From positions 1-26,608 of the forward strand of contig NZ_CAJUBK010000034.1 of NCBI RefSeq assembly GCF_910584465.1: a stretch of 26,608 nt of DNA. Reading direction: 5' to 3'. Positions 1 through 6,393 of the stretch are shown piece by piece. The notes beneath the pieces are model-generated. The model did no database searches. It saw only the letters and a program-made list of their open reading frames with translations, and had not been told where the DNA came from. Position numbers and translations under genes: made by a program. Every line of letters starts with the position of its first letter. Position 1 is the first letter of the stretch. The stretch comes from an uncultured Oscillibacter sp. Its GTDB lineage: Bacteria; Bacillota; Clostridia; Oscillospirales; Oscillospiraceae.

Positions 1-99
1 AGTCCTGAAAACTTATCGATCAAAAACGAAAGGGACCCTTCCTGGGTCCCTCTCGCAGCTCTCTCCCTTCCCGTCGATGGAGTTCCCTCTACTTTTTCG
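1..99. repeat. Copy A of a ~100-bp hairpin-bearing repeat element
   Basis: This stretch aligns by eye with 12684-12780. Three blocks are shared in order: AGTCCTGAAAACTT (1-14), a hairpin with an 8-bp stem (31-38 with 44-51) and loop TTCCT, and CTCTCCCTTCCCG (61-73), followed by a looser match. The stem bases differ between copies but remain paired. The window begins exactly at the right arm of what is, in the other copy, a 13-bp inverted repeat, so the left arm probably lies just outside. It sits downstream of spmB, which is read from the other strand. Confidence 0.75.
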
Positions 100-108
100 A
101 CACTCTGC

Positions 109-130
109 GCAGGGGCGGGTCCCCCCCTGC
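109..130 (-). terminator. GC-rich stem-loop just after spmB
   Basis: GCAGGGG at 109-115 pairs with CCCCTGC at 124-130, 12 bases past the spmB stop. There is no clean U-tract on the minus strand immediately after the stem, so termination activity is only likely. The repeat hairpin at 31-51 may be the real 3' end. Confidence 0.35.
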
Positions 131-141
131 CGTCCTCTCGT

Positions 142-666
142 TCAGCCGGCCCCAAAAAACACCCGGACCGCCAGCGCCGCCGCCGCGAAGCCCGTCAGGT
201 CCGCTGCCAGGGCGGCGGGCACCGTGTGCCGCGTCCGCGTGATCCCGGCGGAGCCGAAGTACACGGCGATGGTATAAAACGTGGTCTCCGTGCTCCCCAG
301 CATCACCGCCGCCACACGGCCCACATAGCTGTCCGGCCCGTGGGAAGCCATCAGATCGCTCGCCACCGCCAAAGCCCCGTTCCCGGACACGGGCCGCACC
401 AGCATCAGCGGCGCGGTCTCCGGCGGGATGCCCAGCAGCTCCAGGACCGGGGCGAACAGCCCGGACAGCCACTCCATGGCCCCGGAGGCCCGGAACATGC
501 TCACCGCCGTCAGCAGCCCCACCAGCGCCGGGACGATGCGCAGCAGCACCGTCAATCCCTCCTCCGCCCCGTGGGTCAGGGCGGCGTACACATCCACCCG
601 TTTCCCCAGGCCGTAGACCGCCACCGCCGAAAACAGCACGGGGATCACCAGAGAACTGAGGTCCAT
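142..666 (-). CDS. spmB: Spore maturation protein B
   Basis: A 174-residue integral membrane protein of the SpmB/nucleoside-transporter 'gate' family. In Bacillus, SpmA and SpmB act together in dehydration of the spore core and so in heat resistance. The sequence shows the family signatures VRPVSGNGALAVASDLMASHGPDS and STETTFYTIAVYFG in short conserved runs, several hydrophobic helices, and a length close to the usual ~178 residues. Two adjacent ATG codons (669 and 666) could start it. I prefer 666 because it leaves about 5 bases after AGGAGG, while 669 leaves only 2. The start overlaps the spmA stop, so the pair is translationally coupled. Confidence 0.93.
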   Translation of the reverse strand: MDLSSLVIPVLFSAVAVYGLGKRVDVYAALTHGAEEGLTVLLRIVPALVGLLTAVSMFRASGAMEWLSGLFAPVLELLGIPPETAPLMLVRPVSGNGALAVASDLMASHGPDSYVGRVAAVMLGSTETTFYTIAVYFGSAGITRTRHTVPAALAADLTGFAAAALAVRVFFGAG

Positions 667-1244
667 CATCTCCTCCTCCCGCGGGACAGCGCCCAGGCCG
701 CCAGCAGCCCCGCCGCCACCGACAGCGCCGAGGCCATCCAGACCGCCGGCAGGATATCGAAGGGCGCGGCGCACCCGGCGGCGGCCCGGACCGAGGCGAT
801 GGTCGTGGGCAGGAGCTGGATGGAGGCGGTGTTCAGCACCACCAGCCGGCACAGCTCGTCGCTGGCCGTCCCGCCGCACCCGCGTGCCATCCGCCGGGCG
901 GCCCGGATGCCCAGGGGCGTGGCGGCGTTGCCCAGCCCCAGGAGGTTGGCGGACACGTTGGCGGACACCGCCGCCAGGGTCTCCTCGTCCCTGCAGGCGT
1001 CCGGGAGCAGCCGCCGCAGGACGGGCCGGAACAGCCTCGCCAGCCCCGCCGACAGGCCGCAGGCGTTCATGATCTCCATGACGCCGCTCCATAAGCACAA
1101 GATCCCCGCCATGGACAGGCTCAGTTCGATGGCGGAGCGGGCGCCCTCCAAAGCGGCGCCGGCCACCGCGTCCAGCTCGCCGGACGCCAGGCCGAAGACC
1201 AGCGACAGCGTCACCATCCCCGTCCAGACCCACGCCATTTCCAT
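666..1244 (-). CDS. spmA: Spore maturation protein A
   Basis: A 192-residue membrane protein homologous to SpmA (about 196 residues in Bacillus), the partner of SpmB in spore core dehydration. Recognisable segments are GILCLWSGVMEI near residue 50, the conserved stretch SANLLGLGNAATPLG near residue 98, and ASIQLLPTTIASVRA near residue 145. It has multiple hydrophobic helices and a short basic C-terminus. The start is set by AAGGAGG seven bases upstream of ATG. It is divergent from abrB. In Bacillus spmAB is expressed in the mother cell under sigma-E; I could not identify a convincing sigma-E site here. Its presence supports a spore-forming host. Confidence 0.94.
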   Translation of the reverse strand: MEMAWVWTGMVTLSLVFGLASGELDAVAGAALEGARSAIELSLSMAGILCLWSGVMEIMNACGLSAGLARLFRPVLRRLLPDACRDEETLAAVSANVSANLLGLGNAATPLGIRAARRMARGCGGTASDELCRLVVLNTASIQLLPTTIASVRAAAGCAAPFDILPAVWMASALSVAAGLLAAWALSRGRRR

Positions 1245-1312
1245 ATAATTCCTCCTTTTTCAACTTTTTCCATGTAAATGTGAATATCTTTTTAAATTTT
1301 CCCAGGAAAGAA

Positions 1313-1340
1313 TTGACAAACTCCGACCTCGTGTGATAAG
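1313..1340 (+). promoter_or_regulatory. Promoter of abrB (TTGACA, extended -10)
   Basis: A perfect TTGACA at 1313-1318 is followed after 16 bases by GATAAG (1335-1340), preceded by TG at 1332-1333, giving an extended -10 (TGTGATAAG). It lies about 50 bases before the abrB start. The complementary strand offers TTGTCA at 1314-1319 with a weak TTTAAA 17 bases on, which could serve spmA from an overlapping site. Confidence 0.7.
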
Positions 1341-1391
1341 GTTACACCACCTGTTGGAAGATACCGCGGACATAGGGAAAGGAGGAGAGCT

Positions 1392-1643
1392 ATGAAATCG
1401 ACTGGGATCGTAAGAAAGGTGGATGAGTTGGGCAGGATCGTGCTTCCCATCGAGATGCGGCGCACTTTGGACATCGCAGAGCGCGACGCATTGGAAATCT
1501 ATGTGGAAGGCTCGTCCGTTATACTCAAGAAGTATAAGCCTAGCTGCATTTTCTGCGACGCCACCAAGGACATCGCACTCTTCAAAGGCAAAAGCGTTTG
1601 TCCCAAGTGTATGAAAGAGCTGTCCCGCATGAACGCCTCGTGA
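1392..1643 (+). CDS. abrB: AbrB-family transition-state regulator with C-terminal Cys4 motif
   Basis: An 83-residue DNA-binding protein. Residues 1-48 match the AbrB swapped-hairpin beta-barrel almost word for word (MKSTGIVRKVDELGRIVLPI, then RRTLDIAERDALEIY), the domain that dimerises and binds AT-rich promoter DNA in Bacillus AbrB. The C-terminus is unlike Bacillus AbrB (94 residues): it carries C52-x2-C55 and C70-x2-C73, a zinc-ribbon-like pattern that may form the multimerisation part. AAAGGAGGAGAGCT precedes ATG, fixing the start. AbrB proteins control the shift from growth to stationary phase and sporulation, which suits the adjacent spmAB. Its targets here cannot be told from sequence. 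Confidence 0.92.
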   Translation: MKSTGIVRKVDELGRIVLPIEMRRTLDIAERDALEIYVEGSSVILKKYKPSCIFCDATKDIALFKGKSVCPKCMKELSRMNAS

Positions 1644-1649
1644 GGCCAT

Positions 1650-1806
1650 CCCTCTTAGAAGCGGACGTGAGGAGGGCGCGTATGCCCTGACTCACCCCAC
1701 CGGGAATGCGCCGGGCGAGGTCACCGAACCTAACGCATGAAAGCAACAGGGACTTGCTCCCCGCCGTGGTGGAAACCGGCGGGGAGGAGTCCCCGTAAAC
1801 TTGACC
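1650..1806 (+). ncRNA. Candidate structured RNA / abrB 3' UTR
   Basis: Non-coding stretch between abrB and a strong terminator with several nested helices on the plus strand. GTGAG (1667-1671) pairs with CTCAC (1691-1695), enclosing AGGGC/GCCCT. ATGCG (1706-1710) pairs with CGCAT (1734-1738), enclosing AGGT/ACCT. GGGACT (1749-1754) pairs with AGTCCC (1788-1793), enclosing CTCCCCGCC/GGCGGGGAG capped by GGT-GGAA-ACC. AGCAA (1742-1746) could instead pair with TTGCT (1754-1758), a mutually exclusive fold. I cannot match it to a riboswitch or known RNA family. It could be a stand-alone small RNA or the abrB 3' UTR. Confidence 0.45.
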
Positions 1807-1849
1807 GGAAAAGGCAGAGGAGCTGCAAAACAGCTCCTCTGCCTTTTCC
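1807..1849. terminator. Bidirectional terminator between abrB RNA and his operon
   Basis: A perfect 19-bp stem (1807-1825 with 1831-1849) with loop CAAAA. The outer pairs are A/T runs, so a U-run closes the hairpin on either strand. It ends the plus-strand abrB unit and the minus-strand his operon, whose last stop codon is only five bases away. Confidence 0.9.
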
Positions 1850-1854
1850 CCGTT

Positions 1855-2679
1855 TCAAAGATCCAGGGGCCGTTCCTCCCGTCCCGCCGCCGTCAGCAGC
1901 GTGGAGCGGCGGAACCCCGCCGCCCGGGCCAGCTCCGCCGCCTGGGCGTAGCCATAGACGATGGCCCCGGCGCTGTGGGCGTCGGCGGTGAGGACGATCT
2001 TCCCGCCCATCCCCCGCCATTCCCGCAGGAGGGACAGGGACGGATAGGGCGTCTCCCGACAGCCGCGGGACATGGCCCCGGTGTTAATCTCCAGCAGCGT
2101 CTCCCCGGGGTCCGCGGCGTGGAGCGCGTCCAAGGCGGCGGCGCGGCAGCGGGGATCGTCCTCGTCGAAGAAGACGCCGTCCCCGTTGAACTTGGTGATG
2201 AGGTCGATGTGCCCCAGGATGTCGGGCTTCCTGGCCGCCATCCGGCGGACCTCGGCGTAATAGCTCTCCACCATGGCGCAGGCGTCGCCGCCGAAGGCCC
2301 CCTCCAGGCAGGACGCCAGCCTCTCCGCGTCCCAGTCCACGGTGTGGAGCCGGCCGTCCGGCCCCCGCAGGCGGTGGGCGCTGCCGATCCAGTAGTCGAA
2401 GCCCTCCGCCGTCACATCGGCGCAGTTGTCCAGCTCGATGCCCAGCAGCACGTCCATCCGCCCGGCGTACTCCTCCCGGAGCCGCAGGACCTCCCGCCGG
2501 TAAGCGGTCATGTCCGCCGGCAGGACGCCGCCCTCATCCTCGGGGATGGGGGTGTGGCTGTGGCCCGAAGCGCCGAAGGAGACGGCCCCGGCCTCCCAAG
2601 CCGCCCGGGCCATCTCCGCCAGGGTGCTCTCCCCGTCGCACATCGTGGAGTGGGTATGGACGGAACAGATGTTTTTCAT
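1855..2679 (-). CDS. hisJ: Histidinol-phosphatase, PHP family
   Basis: A 274-residue metal-dependent phosphatase of the PHP superfamily that converts L-histidinol phosphate to L-histidinol. The N-terminal HTHS (H8, H10) and D15, then SGHSHTP near residue 40, GIELD near 80, GHIDLITKFN near 155 and a late TADAHSAG supply the expected metal ligands. Length fits HisJ/HisK. It is the last gene of the his operon and its ATG overlaps the hisIE stop as ATGA. Because hisB here is dehydratase only, a separate phosphatase is needed, which makes this assignment firm. Confidence 0.93.
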   Translation of the reverse strand: MKNICSVHTHSTMCDGESTLAEMARAAWEAGAVSFGASGHSHTPIPEDEGGVLPADMTAYRREVLRLREEYAGRMDVLLGIELDNCADVTAEGFDYWIGSAHRLRGPDGRLHTVDWDAERLASCLEGAFGGDACAMVESYYAEVRRMAARKPDILGHIDLITKFNGDGVFFDEDDPRCRAAALDALHAADPGETLLEINTGAMSRGCRETPYPSLSLLREWRGMGGKIVLTADAHSAGAIVYGYAQAAELARAAGFRRSTLLTAAGREERPLDL

Positions 2680-3311
2680 CCCATCCGCTCCTGCTTCACC
2701 TTGTGGTCCACGACGTGGCGCTTTTCCAGCTCCCGGGTGACGTCCTCCACGGTGATGCCCATCTGGACCATCAGCACCATCACGTGGTAGCAGAGGTCGG
2801 CGATCTCATAGACCGTCTCCTCCCGGTCCTCCTTCCGCCCGGCGATGATGACCTCGGTGCACTCCTCGCCCACCTTCTTGAGGATCTTATCCAGGCCCTT
2901 CTCGAAGAGGTAGGTGGTATAGCTCCCCTCCTTGGGGCTGGTCTTCCGCCCGGCGATGAGCCGGTACAGCCCCTCATAGCTGAACTGCTTCAGCTCGTCG
3001 GAGAGGTAGAGCTGATTGAAAAAACAGCTCTCCGCCCCGGTGTGGCAGGCGGGGCCGTCCTTGACCACCTCCACCACCAGCGCGTCCTTGTCGCAGTCGG
3101 CGGTGATGGACACCACGTGCTGGCCGTTCCCGCTGGTCTCGCCCTTGCGCCAGAGCTCCTGGCGGCTGCGGCTCCAGAAACAGGTCCGGTGCTCGTCGAT
3201 GGTGACCGCCAGGCTCTCCGCGTTCATGTAGGCCAGGGTCAGGACCTCTTTCGTGTAGTGGTCCTGGACGATGGCGGGGATCAGGCCCTTTTCGTCGAAC
3301 CTCAGATCCAT
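2676..3311 (-). CDS. hisIE: Bifunctional phosphoribosyl-AMP cyclohydrolase / phosphoribosyl-ATP pyrophosphatase
   Basis: A 211-residue two-domain enzyme for the second and third steps of histidine synthesis. Residues 1 to about 112 are HisI: CFWSRSRQELWRKGETSGN, then DCDKDALVVEV and GPACHTGAESCFF hold the zinc and magnesium ligands. Residues about 115-211 are HisE, an all-alpha MazG-like pyrophosphatase with KVGEECTEVIIAGR and EIADLCYHVMVLM. The ATG lies one base after the stop of the cysteine-rich gene upstream, and its own stop overlaps hisJ by ATGA, so all three are coupled in translation. Confidence 0.96.
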   Translation of the reverse strand: MDLRFDEKGLIPAIVQDHYTKEVLTLAYMNAESLAVTIDEHRTCFWSRSRQELWRKGETSGNGQHVVSITADCDKDALVVEVVKDGPACHTGAESCFFNQLYLSDELKQFSYEGLYRLIAGRKTSPKEGSYTTYLFEKGLDKILKKVGEECTEVIIAGRKEDREETVYEIADLCYHVMVLMVQMGITVEDVTRELEKRHVVDHKVKQERMG

Positions 3312-3312
3312 C

Positions 3313-3756
3313 TCAGACCTCCTCCTTCCGCGCGATGTGGAACCGGCAGTCCGGCGCGCCGTTCAAGATCGTATCCTCCGAGACCACGTCGAAGCGCCAG
3401 TCCGGCCACAGCTCCCGCAGGATGCACAGCACGCTCTGCCGGGAACATTCGCACAGCAGGCAGGAATCGATGTAGCCCTGGGTATGGAGGGAGCAGGTGC
3501 ACTGGTGGAAGATCAGCCAGAACTCCTGCCCCGGGCGGACGATCTCCGTCTCCAGGCCCCCTGCCTCGCCCAGGGCCCGGAAAAAGCCGTCGATGTCCCC
3601 GCCGGTCCGCTCATACACGCCCCGGTAATAATCCAGCATCCCCATCCGGAGGCAGTTCTCCGCGCAGGCCCGGAGCATCGTCCCCCGCTCCTCCTCCTCC
3701 AGTGCGGACAGTCCCGCCTCGAAACCCGGGAACCACCAGTGGATCTCACTATCCAT
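3313..3756 (-). CDS. Cysteine-rich protein of unknown function inside the his operon
   Basis: A 147-residue soluble protein that I do not recognise by name. The N-terminal half is acidic and helical with an early WWFPGFEAGLS. The C-terminal half holds a cysteine pattern, HQCTCSLHTQGYIDSC then LLCECSRQS, ending GAPDCRFHI. The order CxC, Gly, CxCS and a final Gly-x3-CxF recalls clostridial proteins related to 4-vinyl-reductase or aminothiazoline-carboxylate-hydrolase-like domains; that resemblance is from memory of motif style and is weak. Such clustered cysteines could bind a metal. AAAGGAG precedes ATG, hisF ends 27 bases upstream, and the stop is one base from hisIE. It is clearly co-transcribed with histidine genes but has no known place in the pathway. 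Confidence 0.8.
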   Translation of the reverse strand: MDSEIHWWFPGFEAGLSALEEEERGTMLRACAENCLRMGMLDYYRGVYERTGGDIDGFFRALGEAGGLETEIVRPGQEFWLIFHQCTCSLHTQGYIDSCLLCECSRQSVLCILRELWPDWRFDVVSEDTILNGAPDCRFHIARKEEV

Positions 3757-3783
3757 GCGATGCTCTCCTTTCCATCCCTCTCG

Positions 3784-4539
3784 TCATATCCTCATCTCCA
3801 CGCCCTTGTCCCGGAGATATCGTTTCAGCTCCCGGATCCCCACCTGCCTCGAATGGAAGATGGAGGCAGCCAGGCCCGCGTCGATGCCGGGGTGGGTGAA
3901 GAGCTCGGCGAAGTGCGTCATCTCCCCCGCGCCGCCGCTGGCGATGATGGGCACGCTGACCTTGGATGCCAGGGCGTCCAACATCTCCAGGTCGAAGCCG
4001 CTCTTCACGCCGTCGGTGTCGATGGAGTTCAGCACGATCTCCCCCGCGCCGTCCCCCACGCCCCGGACCGCCCACTCCATGGCGTCGATCCCGGTATCCT
4101 CCCGTCCTCCCTTGGCGAAGAGGCGGAACTGCCCGTCCACCCGCTTCACGTCCATGCTGAGGACCACGCACTGGTCGCCGTAGCGCTTCGCCGCCGCGGC
4201 GATGATGGACGGGTCCGCGATGGCCCCGGAATTGACGGACACCTTGTCCGCGCCGCACTTCAGCACCCGGTCGAAATCCTCCAGCGTGCGGATGCCGCCG
4301 CCCACCGTCAGCGGGATGAAGATCTCGGAGGCCACCCGCCGGAGGATGTCCGTGAACAGCCCCCGGCCCTCGACGGAGGCGGTGATGTCGTAGAACACCA
4401 GCTCGTCGGCCCCGGACTCGTTGTAGGCCCGGGCCATCTCCACCGGGTCCGCCATGTCCCGGAGATCTTCGAAATTGGTGCCCTTCACCACCCGGCCGTC
4501 CTTCACGTCCAGGCAGGGGATGATGCGCTTGGCTAACAC
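3784..4539 (-). CDS. hisF: Imidazole glycerol phosphate synthase, cyclase subunit
   Basis: A 251-residue (beta/alpha)8 barrel that uses ammonia from HisH to turn PRFAR into imidazole glycerol phosphate and AICAR. Residues seen are D11 in IIPCLDVKDGRVVKG, the phosphate-binding TVGGGIRT and ASGGAG loops, and the second acid in VVLSMDVKR near residue 130. The start is GTG, preceded by GGAGGTGG, and the initiation region GTGTTAG overlaps the hisA stop by seven bases. Length is normal for the family. It forms a complex with HisH encoded five genes away in the same operon. Confidence 0.97.
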   Translation of the reverse strand: MLAKRIIPCLDVKDGRVVKGTNFEDLRDMADPVEMARAYNESGADELVFYDITASVEGRGLFTDILRRVASEIFIPLTVGGGIRTLEDFDRVLKCGADKVSVNSGAIADPSIIAAAAKRYGDQCVVLSMDVKRVDGQFRLFAKGGREDTGIDAMEWAVRGVGDGAGEIVLNSIDTDGVKSGFDLEMLDALASKVSVPIIASGGAGEMTHFAELFTHPGIDAGLAASIFHSRQVGIRELKRYLRDKGVEMRI

Positions 4540-5252
4540 GCCCCCACCTCCTCGATCGCGGTCCTCAGGTCCAGACGACCGGTGTACAGGGCCTTGCCTA
4601 GGATGGCGGCCCGGACGCCCATGCGCTCCAGCCGCCGCAGCTCCTCCAGGGAGCCGACGCCGCCGGAGGCCGTGATGTGCAGCCCCTCGATCCGGACCAG
4701 CTCCTCGTAAAGCTCCAGGTTGGTCCCACGGCCCGCGCCGTCCCGGCTGATGTCGGTATAGATGACCGTCCGGACCCCCGCGTCCCGGAGGCGGCGGCAG
4801 AAGTCCACCCCCCTCTCCCGGGACAGCTCCTTCCAGCCGTGGACGGCCACATACCCGTCCCGGGCGTCCACGCCCACGGCGATCCGCTCCCCGTAGACCT
4901 TGGCCATGCGGGCGGTGAAACCGAAGTCCTCCACCGCGGCGGTGCCCAGGATGCAGCGGTCCACGCCCAGGTCCAGGTACTGCCGGATGCGCTCCTCCGT
5001 GCGGATGCCGCCGCCGGCTTCGATGTAGAGGCCGCCCTGCCTGGCGATGGCGGCGATGCTGTCGAAGTTCGCCGGGGCGCCGTCCCTGGCGCCGTCCAGG
5101 TCCACCACGTGGAGGTACTGCGCCCCGGCCTCCAAAAACTCCCGCGCCTGGGCGCAGGGGTCCGCGCCGTAGACGGTCTCCTGGTCATAGTCCCCCTGGT
5201 AAAGGCGGACCACCTGCCCGCCCCGCAGGTCGATGGCTGGGAAGATCTGCAT
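4533..5252 (-). CDS. hisA: ProFAR isomerase
   Basis: A 239-residue (beta/alpha)8 barrel catalysing the Amadori rearrangement of ProFAR to PRFAR. It begins MQIFPAIDLRGGQVVRLYQG with catalytic D8, continues with VVDLDGA near residue 47 and EAGGGIRT near 77, the second catalytic region VGVDARDGYVAVHGW, YTDISRDG near residue 165, and the phosphate loop ASGGVGS. A longer in-frame start exists at GTG 5273, but AAGGAGG six bases before ATG 5252 decides the start. The preceding flavoprotein gene ends 17 bases upstream. Confidence 0.96.
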   Translation of the reverse strand: MQIFPAIDLRGGQVVRLYQGDYDQETVYGADPCAQAREFLEAGAQYLHVVDLDGARDGAPANFDSIAAIARQGGLYIEAGGGIRTEERIRQYLDLGVDRCILGTAAVEDFGFTARMAKVYGERIAVGVDARDGYVAVHGWKELSRERGVDFCRRLRDAGVRTVIYTDISRDGAGRGTNLELYEELVRIEGLHITASGGVGSLEELRRLERMGVRAAILGKALYTGRLDLRTAIEEVGAC

Positions 5253-5269
5253 ATGCCCCCTCCTTTCCC

Positions 5270-5740
5270 TCACGGATGGACCTTACAGGTCAGCTCCTCC
5301 ACGTCCAGGCGGAACACCTGGACCTTTCCCAGGGCCTCGCCGCCGATCTCGCAGCGGTCCCGGCCGGTGGTGTGGGCCAGGATGGCCAGGAGGCCCGCCC
5401 GCTTCTCCTCCTCCGTCTCCAGCAGCGTCACCGGGCCCCCGCCCATGACGCACCGGAAGCGGGAGGTGTCCTGCAGGGCCGTCTCGCCCCGGACCCACTC
5501 ATGGCCCGTGTCCATCTCGAAGGCGGCCCAACCGGTCTCCCGGATGAGGTCGATCTTCCGGCCCTCCTGCGCGCCATGGAAATAGAACGCGCAGCGGTCC
5601 CCCTCCTCCACGAAGCCGAAATCCAGAGGGACCACATAGGCCCGCCTTCCGTCGCACAGTCCCAGGCGGCAGCAATCGCAGGCGGCTATGATCGCGCGGA
5701 TCTCCGCGCGGTCGGTGACTTCCCGGTCTTTCCTCCTCAT
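5270..5740 (-). CDS. Pyridoxamine-5'-phosphate-oxidase-like (NimA-type) flavin-binding protein
   Basis: A 156-residue split-barrel flavoprotein of the PNPOx-like superfamily. The start MRRKDREVTDRAEIRAII, then RLGLCDGRRAYVVPLDFG and FYFHGAQEGRKIDLI, are typical of the NimA-like branch, whose characterised members bind FMN or heme and include nitroimidazole reductases. The true substrate is unknown. AAAGGAGGAGCGCCGTC precedes ATG. It sits between hisH and hisA, with a 41-base gap before it and 17 bases after it, so it belongs to the his transcript. No known histidine step needs a flavoprotein; co-regulation or a metabolite repair role is possible but only a guess. Confidence 0.9.
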   Translation of the reverse strand: MRRKDREVTDRAEIRAIIAACDCCRLGLCDGRRAYVVPLDFGFVEEGDRCAFYFHGAQEGRKIDLIRETGWAAFEMDTGHEWVRGETALQDTSRFRCVMGGGPVTLLETEEEKRAGLLAILAHTTGRDRCEIGGEALGKVQVFRLDVEELTCKVHP

Positions 5741-5781
5741 GACGGCGCTCCTCCTTTATCGATCGGTATCATGATCTTATG

Positions 5782-6393
5782 TCACGCTCCCGCGAAGGCC
5801 CGCAGGAGACGCAGGCCCGCGTCCCCGGATTTCTCCGGATGGAACTGGGTGCCCCAGACGTTCCCGCAGCGGACCGCGCCGGGGATGGCGACGTTCCCGT
5901 AGCGGGAGATCCCCAGGGTGCTGTCCCGGCACCCCCGGGCATAGAAGCTGTGGACGTAGTAAACATATCCGCCGTCCCTGAAATACCGGAACAGCGGGTC
6001 CTCCTTCACGATCTCCAGGCGGTTCCAGCCCATGTGGGGGACCTTCAGCGTCTCGTCCTCCAGGTCTTCGCTCAGGGAGGCCACTTCGCCAGGGATCAGG
6101 GACAGGCCCGGATGCTCCCCGTACTCGAAGCTCCGCTCGAACAGGAGCTGCATCCCCAGGCAGATGCCCAGGAGGGGCTTCCGCCCCGCCTCCTCCCGCA
6201 GGACGGGCACCAGGCCCGTGGCGTCCAGCTTGGCCCTGGCGTCGCCGAAGGCCCCTACGCCGGGGAGGATGATGCGCTCCGCCGCCCGGAGCCGGTCCGC
6301 CTCGGCCGTGACCTCCGTCTCCAGCCCCAGGGCACGGAGGCTGGAGGTCAGGGAGAACAGGTTGCCGACGCCGTAATCCACGACAGCGGTCAT
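5782..6393 (-). CDS. hisH: Imidazole glycerol phosphate synthase, glutamine amidotransferase subunit
   Basis: A 203-residue class I glutamine amidotransferase that makes ammonia for HisF. The start VVDYGVGNLFSL, oxyanion region ILPGVGAFGDA, nucleophile C78 in GICLGMQLLFE, and the His-x-Glu pair (H185, E187) in GTQFHPEKSG are all present, as is the HisF-facing HMGWN. The ATG abuts the hisB stop with no intervening base. A 41-base gap follows before the flavoprotein gene. Confidence 0.97.
   Translation of the reverse strand: MTAVVDYGVGNLFSLTSSLRALGLETEVTAEADRLRAAERIILPGVGAFGDARAKLDATGLVPVLREEAGRKPLLGICLGMQLLFERSFEYGEHPGLSLIPGEVASLSEDLEDETLKVPHMGWNRLEIVKEDPLFRYFRDGGYVYYVHSFYARGCRDSTLGISRYGNVAIPGAVRCGNVWGTQFHPEKSGDAGLRLLRAFAGA

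Noticed and set aside
142..1263. A 373-codon minus-strand frame suggesting an SpmA-SpmB fusion or frameshift
   Set aside because: Its first half is out of frame with SpmA. The two genes are intact and overlap by the ATGATGG start/stop arrangement, with a ribosome-binding site before each.
1650..1800. M-box or cobalamin riboswitch on the minus strand (GTTAGGTTCGGTGA and GTGAGTCAGGGCATAC look suggestive)
   Set aside because: Only short fragments match and the order and spacing of the other conserved segments are missing. There is also no transport or cobalamin gene downstream on that strand.
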